Below are positions 6,127-6,674 of a DNA stretch of 6,674 bases, piece after piece. Origin of the DNA: Halovenus sp. (GTDB lineage Archaea; Halobacteriota; Halobacteria; Halobacteriales; Haloarculaceae); the NCBI GenBank assembly GCA_003551945.1, contig PUNZ01000235.1:1-6674 (forward strand), written 5' to 3'. Below the pieces are notes generated by a model that saw only the letters and a list, made by a program, of their open reading frames with translations, did no database searches and was not told where the DNA came from. The stretch's first letter is position 1. Each line of letters opens with the position of its first letter. Position numbers and translations under genes: made by a program.

Positions 6127-6674
6127 CTAATTAGTTTCACCACCGTACGAACTCGAAACAACCTCACGGATACGGTCAGCTGTAACCGGTCCGACGCCAT
6201 CCGCTTCAAGCAACGCATCGCGGTCGGCCGTCATCACCGCCTCGACACTCCCCAGTTCGGCCAGGAGCGCTCGGGCAGTTACTGGACCGACCTCAGCGAT
6301 CGACGCCACGACGTACTCCTGTTGTTCAGCGAGTGTTTTCGATTGTTTTTCGCCGTGGACGCTGACTTCCCTGTTACTATCTTCCTGTTCGCGCTCGGCA
6401 AGCGTCGCGAGCAGGTCGGCCGTCTCTGATTCGTCCGCCGTCTGCATGATGCTCACACCGAAATCGACGGCAAGTGACGCCAGTGCCCCATGAATTGCCT
6501 TCGGGTGGATATTTCTGGTGCTGTAAAGCCCTTCACCCTCGACGATAACCAACGGGCGGCTGTAATGTCGGGCCGCATCGCCCACCTGTTCGAACATCGA
6601 GCGGTCGCCCCCAGTTAGAGTATCTAGAAAGTCATCAACGGTCTTTCGCTCGACCACGACCCGGTCGGAACAGA
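6127..6674 (-). CDS. Hef/XPF-type structure-specific nuclease, C-terminal part (5' end missing)
   Basis: About 181 residues are visible and the frame stays open to the window edge, so the gene begins outside. The visible part opens within an ERCC4 nuclease domain: the segment CSDRVVVERKTVDDFL carries the catalytic E-R-K-x3-D motif. The domain continues through PLVIVEGEGLYSTRNI and GVSIMQTADESETADLL. A linker rich in Glu, Ser and Lys follows, then tandem helix-hairpin-helix motifs (IAEVGPVTARALLAELGS and LEADGVGPVTADRIREV) that bind DNA. This family cuts forked or flapped DNA at stalled replication forks. In most euryarchaea the same chain begins with a DEAD/DEAH helicase (Hef), and haloarchaea usually have that form, but the helicase is not in view. 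The GTG at 6657 is internal to the motif and not a start. The catalytic residues look intact. Confidence 0.9.
   Translation of the reverse strand, partial: CSDRVVVERKTVDDFLDTLTGGDRSMFEQVGDAARHYSRPLVIVEGEGLYSTRNIHPKAIHGALASLAVDFGVSIMQTADESETADLLATLAEREQEDSNREVSVHGEKQSKTLAEQQEYVVASIAEVGPVTARALLAELGSVEAVMTADRDALLEADGVGPVTADRIREVVSSSYGGETN

Noticed and set aside
6627..6657. The GTG at 6657 as the true start of a small standalone nuclease
   Set aside because: It falls inside the conserved strand just before the catalytic E-R-K motif, and the frame stays open to the window edge with family-like residues (CSDRV) before it.

Overview
The window looks like a piece of a haloarchaeal (class Halobacteria) chromosome. 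The predicted soluble proteins are rich in Asp and Glu. The gene families are archaeal: a Pab1020-type RNA ligase, its PIN-domain partner, a Sjogren/scleroderma-autoantigen-like zinc ribbon protein and a Hef-type ERCC4 nuclease. Most genes show an AT-rich TATA-like element about 26-32 bases before the ATG and no convincing Shine-Dalgarno sequence, which is the pattern of leaderless haloarchaeal transcripts. Base composition, sampled by eye on a few lines, is in the mid-fifties percent G+C, low for most haloarchaea. I cannot name a genus.

Layout. (1) Positions 2-793, plus strand: a metallo-beta-lactamase-fold hydrolase of the N-acyl-homoserine-lactonase type, running in from the left edge. (2) Positions 833-1966, minus strand: an ATP-dependent RNA ligase (Rnl3 family), convergent with the hydrolase. 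(3) Positions 2068-2757, plus strand: the RNA ligase partner protein, a PIN-domain putative nuclease, divergent from the ligase across 101 bases that carry a TATA-like element for each gene. (4) Positions 2835-3467, plus strand: a zinc ribbon protein with a disordered middle. (5) Positions 3494-5122, minus strand: an aldehyde dehydrogenase of the succinate-semialdehyde type. (6) Positions 5254-5589 and 5649-6086, plus strand: two small multi-pass membrane proteins of unknown function. (7) Positions 6127-6674, minus strand: the C-terminal nuclease and helix-hairpin-helix part of a Hef-type fork-processing enzyme, running off the right edge.

The only pair with a clear functional link is the RNA ligase and its PIN partner: one predicted RNA-sealing enzyme and one predicted RNA-cutting enzyme with apparently intact acidic residues. 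They probably form an RNA processing, repair or circularisation module. The other genes look like separate housekeeping or accessory genes, mostly with their own promoters. I saw no tRNA, rRNA, CRISPR array, insertion sequence or long repeat. No gap between genes exceeds 131 bases.
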